A DNA stretch of 64,000 nucleotides from Coenobita brevimanus (GCA_032717465.1 JAVRFU010003718.1:1060949-1124948); one strand, 5' to 3'; shown: positions 30,927 to 42,957, counted from the stretch's first letter. Numbers and translations: made by a program. Notes: generated from the letters alone by a model not told the origin.

Positions 30927-32930
30927 CCTTACCCGACGAGGATTATGTGTGCAATAAACCCAGCCATTTTTTAATTTTTTATCAGTTTGGAGTGCCATAA
31001 CCCACTGAACCACCAGGCGACGAGTAATATTAAAAAGATCTATATAGATGTTAGAAATACGTTAATACATATAGGGTTTTCAATTGGCAAGGTTAGGGTA
31101 ATGTTAAAATGCACTTCAGATAGATTTATTTCACTTCAGGGGCTGAATGTCCTTGAAGTGTCCTAACTGCATATAAAATCTAAAATCGCAGTTTGGTTAT
31201 TTTATACTCATTTTTGATGCAGGAAAATCATTTGAACGTTCATTTACATCACCTATGGACATTCAGGATAGACCTAGGGTGTCCTGTAAGTACTTGGAGT
31301 GTCCTGATGTCCTTGAAGTGATGTAAATATTTCTGAAGTCAGTTTAATGAGCCTGGTAAGGACAAATTTCCCTAGCCGCCAAAAGGTATGAAACCATTTA
31401 AAACCCTGGGTGATTTGTGGTTAGGTTAATTTCTTTTCCATTTTAGATTTATTATATTCGCCTCAGGTATTTTTGCATCACTTCAGGAAAGTTTCAGGGC
31501 AAGTCTGTCTTGTCCTGAAGCTGCTTGAAGTATCCTATATGTACCTGAGTGAGTTTGAAGTCATATTGTACTATAATGAACATTAATGAACCGTCATATT
31601 CTTAATCGTGCTTAGCCTAACTGTTTCTGTACCGTTATGTATTAGAAAGGGGCTAACCTGGCATTTTTAAAGTAATTTAAATGGATCTGAAGCCTAATTA
31701 GTGGCACTGACATGAGTTTAGTAGCTTTCAATAGGTTATCTCGTCGTGGAGAAGCCAGAAAGTCCCGAATAAATTATTCTGCTTTGAAAACAGCTGATTT
31801 GGCGGGCGAATTTTGTGTTGCCGTTTGTATGGGAGGATTAAATGGACCTGAAGCCTAATTAGTGACACTGATGATGATTTTAAGGACCTGAAGCCTAATT
31901 AGTGACACTGATGATGATTTTAGTAGCCTGCAATTAATTATCTAGTCGTGGAAAGGTCAGAAAGTCCCTAAAATATGTTGATTTTGGCGTGTGAACAGCC
32001 GATGTTGGAGGACGAAATTTACGTTGACGATTGTCAAGATTGATCGTAACCAAAAATGTCTCGATATATGGGTTAATAAACAATTTAGAGGGACTGGAGG
32101 GGCATGGAGGGAAAGAGGGGAAAATGGAGACATAGGAGACATAGGAGAGATAGGTTTTGTAGATGGAGGAGGAGGGAAAATTTCAATATAAATGTTTACT
32201 CAGCGTCACTTTTCTCACCTCAAACCTTCCAGGTTTTGTCGTCTCAAAAACTGCTTTCTGAAGTCCAAATCACCTGGTCCTATATATCAGGAGAATCTCT
32301 GAATCACAGAGATTCTCCATATAACCCCAATTTCATTCAAGGCAGTGTAATAGAGGAGAAATTAGGTATGCGTTGGTTTGCCTCGCCTTCCTTCATCATT
32401 TCTCAAAAAAACCCTTTCTAGAGTCCAAATGGCATTGATTAGTATATCAGGCAAATCTCTGGCGTTCACATTTATTGTAGGTAATTGCCATTTGATTTGA
32501 CTGGCTGTATTTAGGGAGAAATTAGACTTATTTCTGTTTCTCTGGGTAAGCTGGCATTCGCGATTCAGTGATTTTTTGGAGGAGATAAGAATCGTAATTC
32601 CTATTACATCTTCGGGTTCTCAAACTCTTTATCTGTAATTGTGCCAAGTTTTAATGAATTTAGTGGGATTTTTTTTTTTAAAAAGGAAGCACAGGTGTCA
32701 ACTCGAATTGTATGTAGCGTTTATTCGTATCCTTTGTCGTGCTGAAATATATCACATGAAACTCAAAAATACGGCCACTTACCTCCAAATTCGCATATGG
32801 AACTAGCTTAGTAATATTTTTTTGATTTTAAGAGTGTGTGTAGGTGTGTAAAAATTGTAAAATGATGAAAAAAAGGATGATTTCAAGAGATGTTCGTTAC
32901 GCAATCGGACAGCGGCAGGTATCTAAAGGG

Positions 32931-32992
32931 ATGCTACCTAGCCTTACCAGCCATTCGGAGACGCGGAACAGTCGGGGGAGGACGTGCGCGAG
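32931..32992 (+). other. Candidate first coding exon, right arm
   Basis: An ATG opens 20 codons plus two bases and stops at the splice-donor-like GAG/GTAGGT. The local sequence is unusually CpG-rich for this window. The only difference from the left-arm copy within the exon that I noticed (GGG versus GGA) is synonymous. The intron to 34989 would be 1996 bp and hold the microsatellite arrays. There is no known protein similarity, so this is a hypothesis from splice signals only. Confidence 0.22.
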
Positions 32993-33188
32993 GTAGGTCC
33001 TCATATTTAGTGTTTTGTGCCCAATAAAGGGACATTGTATGGTGAATTATGTAAGATAAGTTGTATTAGAACATCGTAGATCAGTGTGTTATGGTGATTA
33101 GTGATTTTTTTTTGTGTTAAATAAGGCGAGATGATGATCGCGTGGCTTGGCCGACTTGCGTACGTACAGGTAGACCCCGTAGAGCCCG

Positions 33189-33238
33189 TGACGTCATCCA
33201 CCTGGCCTTGTGACATCATGCCTTCAGCTCTGACGTCA
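33189..33238. promoter_or_regulatory. Two perfect CRE palindromes, right arm
   Basis: TGACGTCA lies at 33189-33196 and 33231-33238 with the intervening variant tgacatca. It has the same spacing as the left arm and sits about 200 bp downstream of the candidate first exon. Confidence 0.4.
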
Positions 33239-33284
33239 TTCCCTGCAACCCAGCCACACACGGCCTGACGCACACCGATTTTAT

Positions 33285-33705
33285 TTTTTTTTTATTTTAT
33301 TTTTTTTTTTTTTTTTTTTTAATTTTTACTTTTTACTTTTTTTTTAACTTTTTTACTTTTTTTTTTTTACTTTTTACTTTTTTTTAATTTTTTTTACTTT
33401 TACTTTTTTTTTTACTTTTTTTACTTTTTTTTTTTACTTTTTACTTTTTTATTTTTTTTTACTTTTTAATTTTTTTACTTTTTTTTTTTTTACGTTTTTT
33501 TACTTTTACTTTTTTTTTTTACTTTTTTTTTTACTTAACTTTTTTTTTACTTTTACTTGTTTTTACTTTTATTTTTTTTTACTTTTTAAATTTTTTTTAA
33601 TACTTTATTTTACTTTTTACTTTTTTTTTACTTTATTTTTTTTTACTTTACTTTTTAATTTTTTTTTAATTTTTACTTTTTTTTTTTTTTTTACTTTGAC
33701 CTAAT
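33285..33705. repeat. TTTAC-type low-complexity array, right arm
   Basis: Mirror of 3225-4060, but only about 420 bp, roughly half the left-arm length. Confidence 0.95.
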
Positions 33706-33859
33706 GTATTTTTTTATTACAGGCTGCCGTATTTTATTTAATTGCTATTAGGATTATAGTGTGAAATACCATGATATTACTTTGACTTTGGCTGCAGCCT
33801 GGCTTTTTTTTTTTTTTTTTTTTTTTTTAAGGAACAGGTGTTACATGGGACCCCTACTG

Positions 33860-34891
33860 CTGCTCTCGTTTACTTTACTACTACTATTATTACTGTTACT
33901 ATTATTACTACTACTACTATTACTGTTACTACTATTACTACTACTACTACTATTACTATTACTACTACTACTACTATTACTACTACTGCTGCTACTACTA
34001 CTGCTGCTGCTACTACTACTACTACTATACTACTATTACTGCTACTACTATTACTGCTATTACTACTACTACTACTACTACTATTACTATTACTATTACT
34101 ACTACTATTACTACTGCTGCTACTACTACTGCTGCTGCTACTACTACTACTACTACTATACTACTATTACTGCTATTACTACTATTACTACTATTACTAC
34201 TACTACTACTATTACTACTACTATTACTACTGTTACTACTGCTACTACTATTACTACTAGTACTACTGCTACTATTACTGCTACTACTACTACTACTATT
34301 ACTACTACTATTATTACTACTATTACTATTTTACCACTATTACTACTACTGCTACTACTATATTACTATTACTACTACTATTACTAACATTACTACTACC
34401 ACTACTACTACTACTATTTCTACTATTACTATTACTACTATTACTATTTCTACTGTTACTACTATACTACTACTATTACTACTGCTACTACTACTACTAC
34501 TACTGCTGCTACTACTACTACTACTGCTGCTACTACTACTACTACTATTATTATTACTACTACTACTATTACTATTATTACTACTATAACTACTACTATT
34601 ACTACTACTATTATTACTACTATTACTACTACTGCTACTACTATTACTACTACTACTATTACTACTACTATATTACAACTATTACTATTACTACTACTAT
34701 TATTATTACTTATACTACTACTGCACAGCTATCACTACTGCTATTACAACTACTGCTAGTACTTGTAAAAATAGTAGTGGTGGTGATGGTATAGTAGTAG
34801 TAGTAGTGTAGTAGTAGTAGTATGGTGTTGGTGGTAGTACAAGTGGTGGTGGTGGTAGCAGTAGTCATAGTAGTAATGGTGATGGGGTAGA

Positions 34892-34922
<31 letters not shown>

Positions 34923-34930
34923 TATCAGTG
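33860..34930. repeat. TAC/TAG trinucleotide array, right arm
   Basis: This is the mirror of 1868-3060 but about 120 bp shorter. It holds the ACTAGT variant only once (near 34256), so the 27-bp higher-order expansion is specific to the left arm. Confidence 0.95.
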
Positions 34931-34988
34931 TACGTTCTTGTCATAGCACATCGTTATGAGTATCAAAATATTGTTCATTCTCTTACAG

Positions 34989-35082
34989 ATTGGTGCCAAG
35001 TCATCAGGATGGCAGTTTTAGGCCAAGAGTGATCAGAGGAAGCAGCGAAAGGGTTCCCTGCTCAACCATCTCTTCAGACAAG
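34989..35082 (+). other. Candidate splice-bounded exon, right arm
   Basis: This is the mirror copy of 1717-1810, with the same 94-base length, acceptor ttctcttacag and donor GTAAGT. The frame that continues from the candidate exon at 32931-32992 is open for 31 codons. In the alternative frame ending in FRQ, the differences from the left arm are mostly synonymous, but that frame contains a TAG. No protein family was recognised. Confidence 0.3.
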
Positions 35083-35119
35083 GTAAGTATTCTCGTATAA
35101 TATTTTATGTATGATGTTC

Positions 35120-35500
35120 CTTTTAATAGAAGGTGGTAGAGGTGGGAAGAGGGAGAGGGAGACTGAGGGAGAGATGGAGAGATATACAGTATGAGAGAAG
35201 GGGAGACCTAGGATGAGATGAAGGGATGGAGTGGAGAGATATAAGAGAGAGAGGGTGACTCAGGATGAGATGGAGGGATGGAGTGGAGAAGTATATGAGA
35301 GGAGGGAGACCTAGAATGGTGTGGAGAGGTATACTGTATGAGAGGAGGAGACCTGGCATGAGATGAATGATGGAGTGGAGAAGTATATGAGGAGCTGTAA
35401 GCTGGGGCAGGGCGGTGAAATGGTAAGGGACAGGGTGACATGGAGATGATTTGTTTGTGACCACCCCTTACAGGATTGAGCCATCTGACTGTAGATAGAC
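35120..35500 (+). mobile_element. 5'-truncated RTE-like LINE 3' tail, right arm
   Basis: Palindrome partner of 1283-1665, with the same repetitive gagatggagggatggag words, the gatttgtttgtgaccacccc block and the tagatagaca terminus. Confidence 0.65.
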
Positions 35501-35948
35501 ATAGTTATATATAATGCTGCATGTATATAATTCACTACTTCCCATTTTGCAGAATAATTGCTTGTGTGTTGAGGGTATAGCTCAGTGTAATTTTTTATCA
35601 TTTAATTCCTTACTGTCACTATTATGCCCAATCCAGCGGACTGAGCCGTTCTCGCAACACACAATATTACCAGGCATTTTTATCGTTCTTTTGCACTAAC
35701 TTGGCCTAAATTATTATCCTTCTGCCGCTTATTTTACATAGCAGAAAAAGAAAATACAATCCCACATTTTCACCATAGTACTTCTTCATAACTAGCATCA
35801 TTATCAAGCATTAATTTCTCTAAAAACAGGAGTCAAGATGGGGGAATGCCAGTGTTAGGCCAAGTTAGAATATGTGTTCGTATCATTTACTGTATCTTAT
35901 TGTTTATAAGTTTGTGTCATGTTGTACTTATATAGGCTCTAACATGTA

Positions 35949-36471
35949 CAGGCATACCCTGGTTTAACGATATAAATGGTTAGGGAAAACCCCATCGTTA
36001 TGCAGGGTATCGTATATCGGGGGATTTTTAACTTGTAAAGCAGTGTGGAGCGTTTACCAGCCATGGGTTTCCCCCCAAATGAAGTCCAAAACCCACCCAA
36101 ATGAGTTTAAAGCCAGTCTAAATGACCTAACAGCCGTCAAGGCAGCTAACGTAAGCATAACACCTGTAAATAACGCTCTAAAACCAATCAATAAAGTCAG
36201 AAAATCTTTTAAGTCTGGAAAAAATCAAGCTTAGTAAACTGTACCCCAAAATGAGAATGATCACCCCACCTATGACAAAAACACATTAATCTAAGTCTAA
36301 AAACAGTTTATAAATCAACCTAAACATATTTTTAGCCTAAAATATCATCAAAATAATTTTTAAAAAATCAAAACCCATCAATAAACCGGGGTTTGGCCAT
36401 CGTTAGGCAGGCTATGGTGGTTTTTCTACCCCCAGCGTTAAGCCTGGGTATCGTATATTGAGATATAACTG
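35949..36471 (-). mobile_element. Tigger/pogo-like MITE, copy 2 (palindrome partner of copy 1)
   Basis: The same element as 300-827 lies here in opposite orientation, flanked by TA at 35947-35948 and 36472-36473. It sits at the mirrored place in the right arm, so it was inserted before the arms duplicated. Small indels distinguish it from copy 1. Confidence 0.75.
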
Positions 36472-36821
36472 TATAGCTACCAATTTCCTCAAAATGTATC
36501 CTCCATGACTGTTAATAGTAATAAGTGAAAGAGACATCAGTAGGGAATCACATAGTTATATTTTGATTTTCTTCTCCGTGTCATAACTGATTTTGACATG
36601 TAGGAATATCTAGAGGGATGCACAATTTTCCCATATTTATTGTTCTGAGAAAACAGGCACCGGTATCCGATACTAGGAAAATATAGAATTGTCTTGTATG
36701 ATGGATAAGAAAAAGGAAAGCGCAAATACCGTATTAGTGTATCTAGTCATGTAAGAGTAATGTTATGACAGGGAGCCGATCATAAGAGTTTGATGTCATG
36801 AATTCAGAAATGGACAACGTT

Positions 36822-36886
36822 GGTTGTCTAGTGGGCTAACCAGACTGTGGTGCCCTTTGCTGGGGGTTCAGTATTCCCAGATTTTC
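36822..36886 (+). other. Weak tRNA-like (SINE head-like) segment
   Basis: tgtctagtggg resembles a pol III A box and ggttcagtattcc about 40 bases later a degraded B box. No cloverleaf with proper stems could be drawn. It lies just outside the right arm. At best a tRNA-derived relic. Confidence 0.15.
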
Positions 36887-36889
36887 ATT

Positions 36890-37300
36890 TTGTTTTGTTT
36901 ATAAAGGCTCCAATACACTCGCATGTGTTGGCCTTGGTCACCTAATGCCGGCTCTGCAGGCTGCTTGATCTTTGGCAGCCTCCCTATTCTGTCCCCCATT
37001 CCTGAGGTCACACATTTCACGTCATAAGGCTTCAACATGCTTGCTTGAATCAGCCTTGGTCACTTAATGGTGGATCTTCTTGTTGCTTGATCAGTGGCAG
37101 CCTCCCTATTCTGTCCCCTCCATCCCTGAGGTCACACTCCATAGCCTCACCCCAGGTTCTTTTCAGTCTTACCTCTCTTAACCCCAACCCTGACGCTCAC
37201 ACCTCTCACCTTTGACACCCAGTTGCCATCCTTTAACCTCCCTACACGCACAGACCATCTCAGTCTACCCCTTCTCATTACAGCAGGAAATTTCGGGAAT
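36890..37300 (-). mobile_element. RTE-like family B 3' end with tandem tail
   Basis: The tail block (tgatctttggcagcctccct ... cctgaggtcacac) occurs twice (36895-37020 and 37030-37140). It is followed by a coding remnant that reads RRGRLRW on the minus strand. Heavily truncated. Confidence 0.55.
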
Positions 37301-37685
37301 TTTGTATGGGTGAAAATAAACTCAATCCTTGAGTAACACATTTTTGTTCAGATGCATAATGAGACAAGTCATGTCAACACATGGAAAAACTTGAGCTCAT
37401 GCTCGAGTCACCTGGCCTGGTGATGAAATTTGAAAGTTGCGCGTGATGACATCACCCTCTAGACATTGGGTACCTTACCTGGGTACATATTACCGTTCTG
37501 TATGGGTATTTGTCTCAGTACCACAGCCATCCTCCTCAGCCAAGCAGCCCCAGTAAGACAGGTTAGGTTAGGTTGTTAAATTTTGCTAGGGAAACACATT
37601 AAGCATATGTTCGAGAAAAACCTATGGTTAGTTTTGAAACGATAGGGCAAGCATTGTTCCTGGCTGAGGGTTCTCGGTAGTTCGG
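37300..37685. other. Unassigned stretch
   Basis: No gene. It contains ggttaggttagg at 37562-37574, only two or three copies of the arthropod telomere word, too short to call telomeric. Confidence 0.4.
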
Positions 37686-37689
37686 TGTA

Positions 37690-38195
37690 CAGGCAAGACC
37701 TGCTTAACGAGAATTCGCAAATACATATCTTGAAATTTGCACCACCGTCTGTTTAACGAGCAGGTAAAATTCCTCCAGGTCCCAACTTACGAGAATTGAT
37801 ACGAGGGTCGCGGTGCAGCTATCTGCCGTGTTTACCTAGCACGCTAGGTAAACAGCAGATAGCTGTGGCATTGCTAGCTAAGAAATGAGTCGCACGCTAG
37901 CTCTGTGAGCCTCCTCCTGCCTTATCTTCGTAAATATTCTTTCAGCTTCAGTCAAGATCGGTCTAGAAGCGTGCTTTTTTCTGTGCCCTGGATTACTGTA
38001 TCACCATGAACTCTAAGCATTCCATTGCAACCCCTAGTTCTCCCAGTGCTAAGCGTGCTTGGCTGGGGGAGGTTACTTGAAGGCCTTGCTCCCTAACCCT
38101 GTTTTTCCCATAAGTTCTCCACTTCGTTTAACGAGAATTCGGCTAACGAGCAAAATCCTTGCTCCCAATTAGCTAGTAATTTCAGGACCCACCTG
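37690..38195 (+). mobile_element. Tigger-like non-autonomous element with internal hairpin
   Basis: 506 bp flanked by TA (37688-37689 and 38196-38197). Ends read CAGGCAAGACCTGC and, in reverse complement, CAGGTGGGTCCTGA, with sub-terminal taacgagaattcg in both orientations. A short frame starting MNSKHSIATPSSPSAKRAW looks like a transposase N-terminus remnant. A 50-nt hairpin lies at 37816-37865. Confidence 0.7.
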
Positions 38196-38214
38196 TATAA
38201 GCATACAGAACGAA

Positions 38215-38763
38215 AACTTGCTTCCTGGGCACACTCAAGGCTGTATGGTTAGAAGAAAATTTATGGGTTCCGCAATTTCAGGGAACGAAATGGAATGAAA
38301 ATGTACCCTAATCAGAAAAAAGAGAAACAAAAATATGTGTTCTCGTAAGTTGGGGTTCAGTTCCACATTCTTCGTTTGATTTCATGCTGCCCAACACATT
38401 TTTGGACCAACTGGGCCTATTGTTATCAGTCCTTTCTTGCGCTACACCTAGTTCTTCCCCACACTCATAATGGGTTTTGCAGTTTTAAGGGACGAAATGG
38501 AATGAAATGTTTGCTACTTAGAGAAAAAATTGCTCATTCATCCATGTGTTCTCGTAAGTTAGTGTTCAGTTCCACATTTTTCAGTCAATTTCGTGCCTCC
38601 CAACATGTTTCGGACTGACTGAGCATACAGCTCTCAAGTCCTATCTTGTGTCTCACTGATTTTACCCCACAATCACATGGGTTTTTACCCCACAATCACA
38701 TGAGTTTCACTGTTTTAGGGGACAAAACTGAACAAAATGTTTGCTTTCAGGAAAAAAAACTTG
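38215..38763. repeat. Degenerate direct repeats related to the fold-back element
   Basis: Units at about 38235-38400, 38465-38630 and 38695-38763 share atgaaaatg/atgaaatg, gtgttctcgtaagttag and cagttccacattcttcg blocks. The last unit is split by the MITE at 38764-39318 and resumes at 39320-39400. The same blocks occur in both arms of 41935-42838. Confidence 0.65.
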
Positions 38764-39318
38764 CAGTAATACTTGGATATACTGTACGATACCCCTAGAT
38801 GCAATACCCTAGTTTAACGATGGGGGTGGAAATACCACCATACCCAGCCTAACGATGGCCAAACCCTGGTTTAACGATGGGTTTTGATTTTTTTTACCGA
38901 TTTTGATATTTTAGACTAAAATTGTGTATTTAGGTTGATTTATAAACTGTTTTTAGACTGAGGTTAATGTGTTTTAGCCATAGGTGAGGTGAACATTGTC
39001 ATTTTGGGGTACAGTTTACTAAGTTTAATTTTTTCCAGACATATTTGACAATTTTCAGATTTTGTTTGTTGGTTTTAGTGAGTTATTTACAGGTGTTAGG
39101 CTTGGGTTAGCTTCTTTTACAGCTGTTAGGCCATTTAGATTGGCTTTAAACTTGTTTTTGGGCTCATTTGGGTGGGTTTTGGACTTGGTTGGGGGGAAAC
39201 CTAAGGCTCAAAAACGCATCCCATAACTTTACATGTTAAATCTACCCTGATATATATATGACACCCCGCATAACGATGGGTTTTTATCTAACCAATTGCA
39301 TCATTAAACTGATACCTG
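38764..39318 (+). mobile_element. Tigger/pogo-like MITE, copy 4
   Basis: This 555-bp copy has both ends. The left end starts CAGTAATACTTGG; the right end reads CAGGTATCAG in reverse complement and is followed by TA at 39319-39320. The left flank is TG rather than TA, a likely mutation. It interrupts a degenerate repeat unit: the unit stops at 38763 and resumes at about 39320 with the gtgttcttgtaagttag block. Confidence 0.7.
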
Positions 39319-39469
39319 TACTCCTATGCATGTGTTCTTGTAAGTTAGCGTTCTGTTCCACATTCTTCGCTCTTCTTCCTGATAGTATGTTATATTTTTC
39401 TGATTACTTCTGGGTGATAAATAAATGTTTCATGGGAAATCTGTTTCCCCATTGTTTTTAACTATGTTC

Positions 39470-39600
39470 CACGTGTCAAATCGTTTGACTCGTCAGGGTT
39501 ACGGCGAAAGGGCCTGTCCTAACCAAACCCAGCTTAACTGTACCTAATAATTTAATCAAACCTAACCTATCCTAATCTAACCCAACATCCAGTTGGGAAA
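39470..39600. other. Short unassigned spacer
   Basis: A run of cctaacc-like words at 39520-39590, otherwise featureless. Confidence 0.3.
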
Positions 39601-41650
39601 TGAAAACCACCTTTGAGTTCAGGTACTTCAAGACAATCATAGGTATGGCTTAAGGAACACGATGATAAAAAGTGGGAAATTTTTCAGCAGGAGAAGAGTG
39701 TGAGTTCATGGGCGCTCCCAGCTGCCTGAGTATTTCGGGAGAAAATGTGAAGGGAAGGCACAATTGAAGCCAGTTCGTTAGAGCACTTACGGTAAAAATA
39801 TCGATAAAATAGTGTTAAAGGAGCAACGTACTGATAACGGAGGAAGTTCCTGCGTTATGGCAGGATTATTGATTAATCTAATGGCTTTATTTTGAATTTT
39901 GTCCAACTGCCTCAATGCAGCCACTCCACATCCACTCCACAGTGGTGAACAGTATTCGATCTGAGAACGTACATGACTTTTGTATATTGTGGCCATCTGC
40001 TCATCAGTGAAGAACTCACGAACTCTGCACATAAGTCCCAGTTTTTTAGAAGCATTTTTAGCAAGGGATTTAACATAAGCTGTCCAGCTTAGGTTGGGGT
40101 TTAGAGTAACACCTGCAATATCAATTGTAGTGGATATGGGAATACTGACATCATTTAAAATTATGTGAGAGTCTGAGGGATTCTTTCTATTGGAGAAATT
40201 AATGTACTGTATTTAGTTTTCTGAGCATTAAATGAGACCAGATTTTTTTGGTCTCCATTGATTAATTTTAGAAAGAACCTGGTACAGAGAAAATGCTGTG
40301 TTTATTTGGGAATTTATAATATCAAATTGTGTAAAGGAGGTACTAAATGTGAAAGAACTATGAAGGGTCGAGTCATCAGCATAAGAGTGTATTGGGTTGT
40401 GCGTGACAGATAGGAGGTCATTTATATGTATGAGAAAGAGGATTGGAGCCAAAACTGATTCCTGAGGTACGCCAGCATTTATGGAATTAAAATGAGAATA
40501 AATTCCATGTACCATGACCCGTATTTTTCTGCTATGAATGTAAGAAGAAATTAGAGGAACCAGTGATGCAAGGCCATAGTGTGACATCTTAGACAATAAG
40601 GCCTGGTGCCATACTCTGTCAAATGCTTTTGAAATATCAAGTGCTGCTGTGTGTGTTTCACCATGTTGGTCTATTGTTTTGTTAATCTGATGGGTAAGAA
40701 GACAAAAAATATCTACAGTTGAACGTTCCTGTCTAAATCCATACTGCCGATCATTGATCAATTTATTGATTTCTAGATACTTGACTATGTGTTTGTTAAT
40801 TAGTGTCTCAAAAACTTTACCGAGAACGGAAGTTATTGCAATTGGTCTATAGTTTGATGGATCAGAAGTTGCCCCCTTTTTAGGAACAGGATGGATATTT
40901 GCTTCTTTCCAAGGGGCTGGAAAAATTGAGGTACGGATGCATAAGCGGAAAAATTTTGCTAATACAGGAGCCAATGCTGAGGAGCAACTTTTAAGTACTG
41001 TTGAAGGAATTTCATCTGGACCAGTGGCTTTGTCTGCTGATAGATTCTGTAATACGGCTTGTACGTGTCTGGTGTGAATCATGAAAGGAGGTATTTGAGG
41101 GGAATCAAAATCAAGTACAGGAATATTATGATTTTCTGAATTTAGGGTTGAGTTTGGTGAAAAAATGTCAACAAGAAGGTTGGCTTTTCTGCGTGGGTCA
41201 CTTACTAGATTTCCATTGGGACTGTAATGGTGGAATGGAAGAGGAGGTAATGAAGTTAGTTTTGAATGAATTAAGGGTTGACCAGAATATTTTGTTATCA
41301 TTTGGATTGTTTAGTAGTTTGTTAGCTTGTCTACATAGAAAGTTTGATTTAGAAAGATTGATAATAGTTTTGGCATGGGTTCTGATATTTTTACACTTAG
41401 TTAAAGGCTTCTTTGGTTTTGGTCCTTGTATAAGTGTTATAGGCTATTGTTTTATGTTCTGTTACTCTAGCACAATTGGGGTCAAACCATTTAGGAGAAT
41501 TACATCTTTTTCTGTAACTATGATGGGGAATGAATGTTTCCATGCCGACTTTAATGAAATCCTGTATGTGGCCCAATGTGGAATTTTCATCATGGGAGAA
41601 AAAGGAGGTCCAGGGAACATCCATGAGATTGAATTGGTAATGTACTTCTA
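39600..41650 (-). pseudogene. Jockey/I-group LINE ORF2 fragment
   Basis: The minus-strand frame 41301-40228 carries ADKATGPDEIP, VPKKGATSDPSNYRPIAI, ALDISKAFDRVWH, NAGVPQESVLAPILF and the catalytic SYADDS (40372-40383). This is a reverse transcriptase with palm and fingers intact, except that the usual Gly of PQGS is Glu. Upstream, 41624-41397 matches the linker between endonuclease and reverse transcriptase; downstream, 40032-39787 carries SQIEYCSPLWSGCG. Frameshifts separate the three blocks. The endonuclease is absent, so the copy is 5'-truncated at about 41650. Confidence 0.85.
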
Positions 41651-41674
41651 CTGCTTTAAGTAAAGCGTATGTTT

Positions 41675-41791
41675 ACTGTAATGATAAAGATGCGTGGCAT
41701 GAATGAAAACATCACTGTAATGGTAAAGATGCGTGGCATGAATGAAAACATCACTGTAATGGTAAAGATGCGTGGCATGAATGAAAACATC
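41675..41791. repeat. 39-bp tandem repeat, three copies
   Basis: Near-identical units start at 41675, 41714 and 41753 (actgtaatggtaaagatgcg and following). They sit directly upstream of the LINE 5' truncation point. Confidence 0.95.
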
Positions 41792-41934
41792 ACCAGAACG
41801 ATTTGGTAGGACCAGGAGAAATTAAAGATTGTGCTTAGGAAGTGATGCGAACATGGCAGCAGTGAAAGTTTATACTTTGTCCTGAAGCTGACTGAGAAGC
41901 TTGTAGGACGTTATGTGGAGCTTTAGACAAAGAA

Positions 41935-42838
41935 AACTCATTTTTACCCCTTCTTACCACCTTACGCCATGTAAATTACCCCCACTTATATGCACCATCA
42001 GGTAAAACACTGGGAGAGATATAGCTGTTGTAATTAAGATCATCAGTGGTATTAAAAACAGCATTAACAAAACAAGTTGGTCTGCGTACCCTTGTGTTGT
42101 TCATACATAACTCCCCGGTACGCTTCTCCCACCAGCTACCCCTGATGATGTTGTCAAGGTTTCGCCTTCTCTTGTATCATGTGGCCATTGGGAGAGACGT
42201 TAAGCCGTATGGTTAGATGAAAATTTATGGGTCTGGCAGTTTTAGGGGACAAAATGGAACAAAAATGTGCTAACCAGAAAAAATTACTCTTTCATCTGCG
42301 TGTTCATGTGATATAGCATTCAGTTTCACATTCTTCATTTGATATCGCGCCTCCTAACACATTTTGGACTGACAGCATATGGCTAAACTGCTCAGTCAGT
42401 TTGAAATGTGTTGGGAGGTGCGATATCAAACAAAGAATGTGAAACTGAGTGCTAACTCACAAGAACACACAGATGAAAGAGTAATTTTTCCTGGTTAGCA
42501 GACATTTTTATATAATTTTGTCCCCTAAAACTGCCAGACCCATAAATTTTCATCAAACCATATGGCATAAGGTTTCTCCCAAGGGCCACATGATACGAGA
42601 GAAGGCGAAACTTTGGCATCATCATCAGGGTTGGTGGGTGGGAGGAGAGTACCGGGGAGCTACGTATCAACAACACAAGGGTATCCAAGCCCAACTTCTG
42701 TTTTGTTAATGCCATTTTTAATACCACTGATGTTCTTAATTACCATAGTTATATCTCCTTCAGTGCTTTACCTGATGGTGGGTATAAGTGGGGGTAATTT
42801 ATGTGGAGTAAGGTGGTATGAAGGGGTAAAAGTGAGAG
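41935..42838. mobile_element. Fold-back palindromic element, arms about 440 bp
   Basis: Left-arm blocks pair in order with right-arm reverse complements: tacccccacttata (41969) with tataagtgggggta (42783), caccatcaggtaaaacactg with cagtgctttacctgatgg, catgtggccattgggagag with ctcccaagggccacatg, tgggtctggcagttttagggg with the reverse complement near 42520, and cacattttggactgac with cagtttgaaatgtgttg around the axis near 42390. The loop is very short. Identity between arms is about 85-90% by eye. It has no transposase frame. Confidence 0.8.
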
Positions 42839-42957
42839 GTTTGGAAAGTTGTCAGAACACATTGTACCATTAAACATGCATCGTTGTTTGAGTGACGCGG
42901 ATTTGAGTACCATAGTCCTTGTCCAGTCCCTATTGCCTGCAGTTCTCGAGGTTTGAG

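Larger units (their letters stand above)
25147..36764. repeat. Right arm of giant inverted duplication
   Basis: This is the mirror partner of 1-8490. Homology runs inward from 36764 to 29058, breaks for an extra 3652-bp segment (25406-29057), and resumes from 25405 to the (GA)n tract near 25147. Past 36764 the left partner lies outside the window, so the outer breakpoint cannot be placed. The arm contains no intact gene. Its contents mirror the left arm: a Tigger-like MITE, RTE LINE tails, TAC/TAG and GTAAA-type arrays, paired CREs and a seven-unit tandem array. Confidence 0.93.

Noticed and set aside
33761..34387. 208-codon open frame rich in Leu and Tyr in the right arm
   Set aside because: Same trinucleotide artefact as in the left arm.
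37560..37576. TTAGG-like telomere repeat
   Set aside because: Only two to three copies in unique DNA, within random expectation for this motif.
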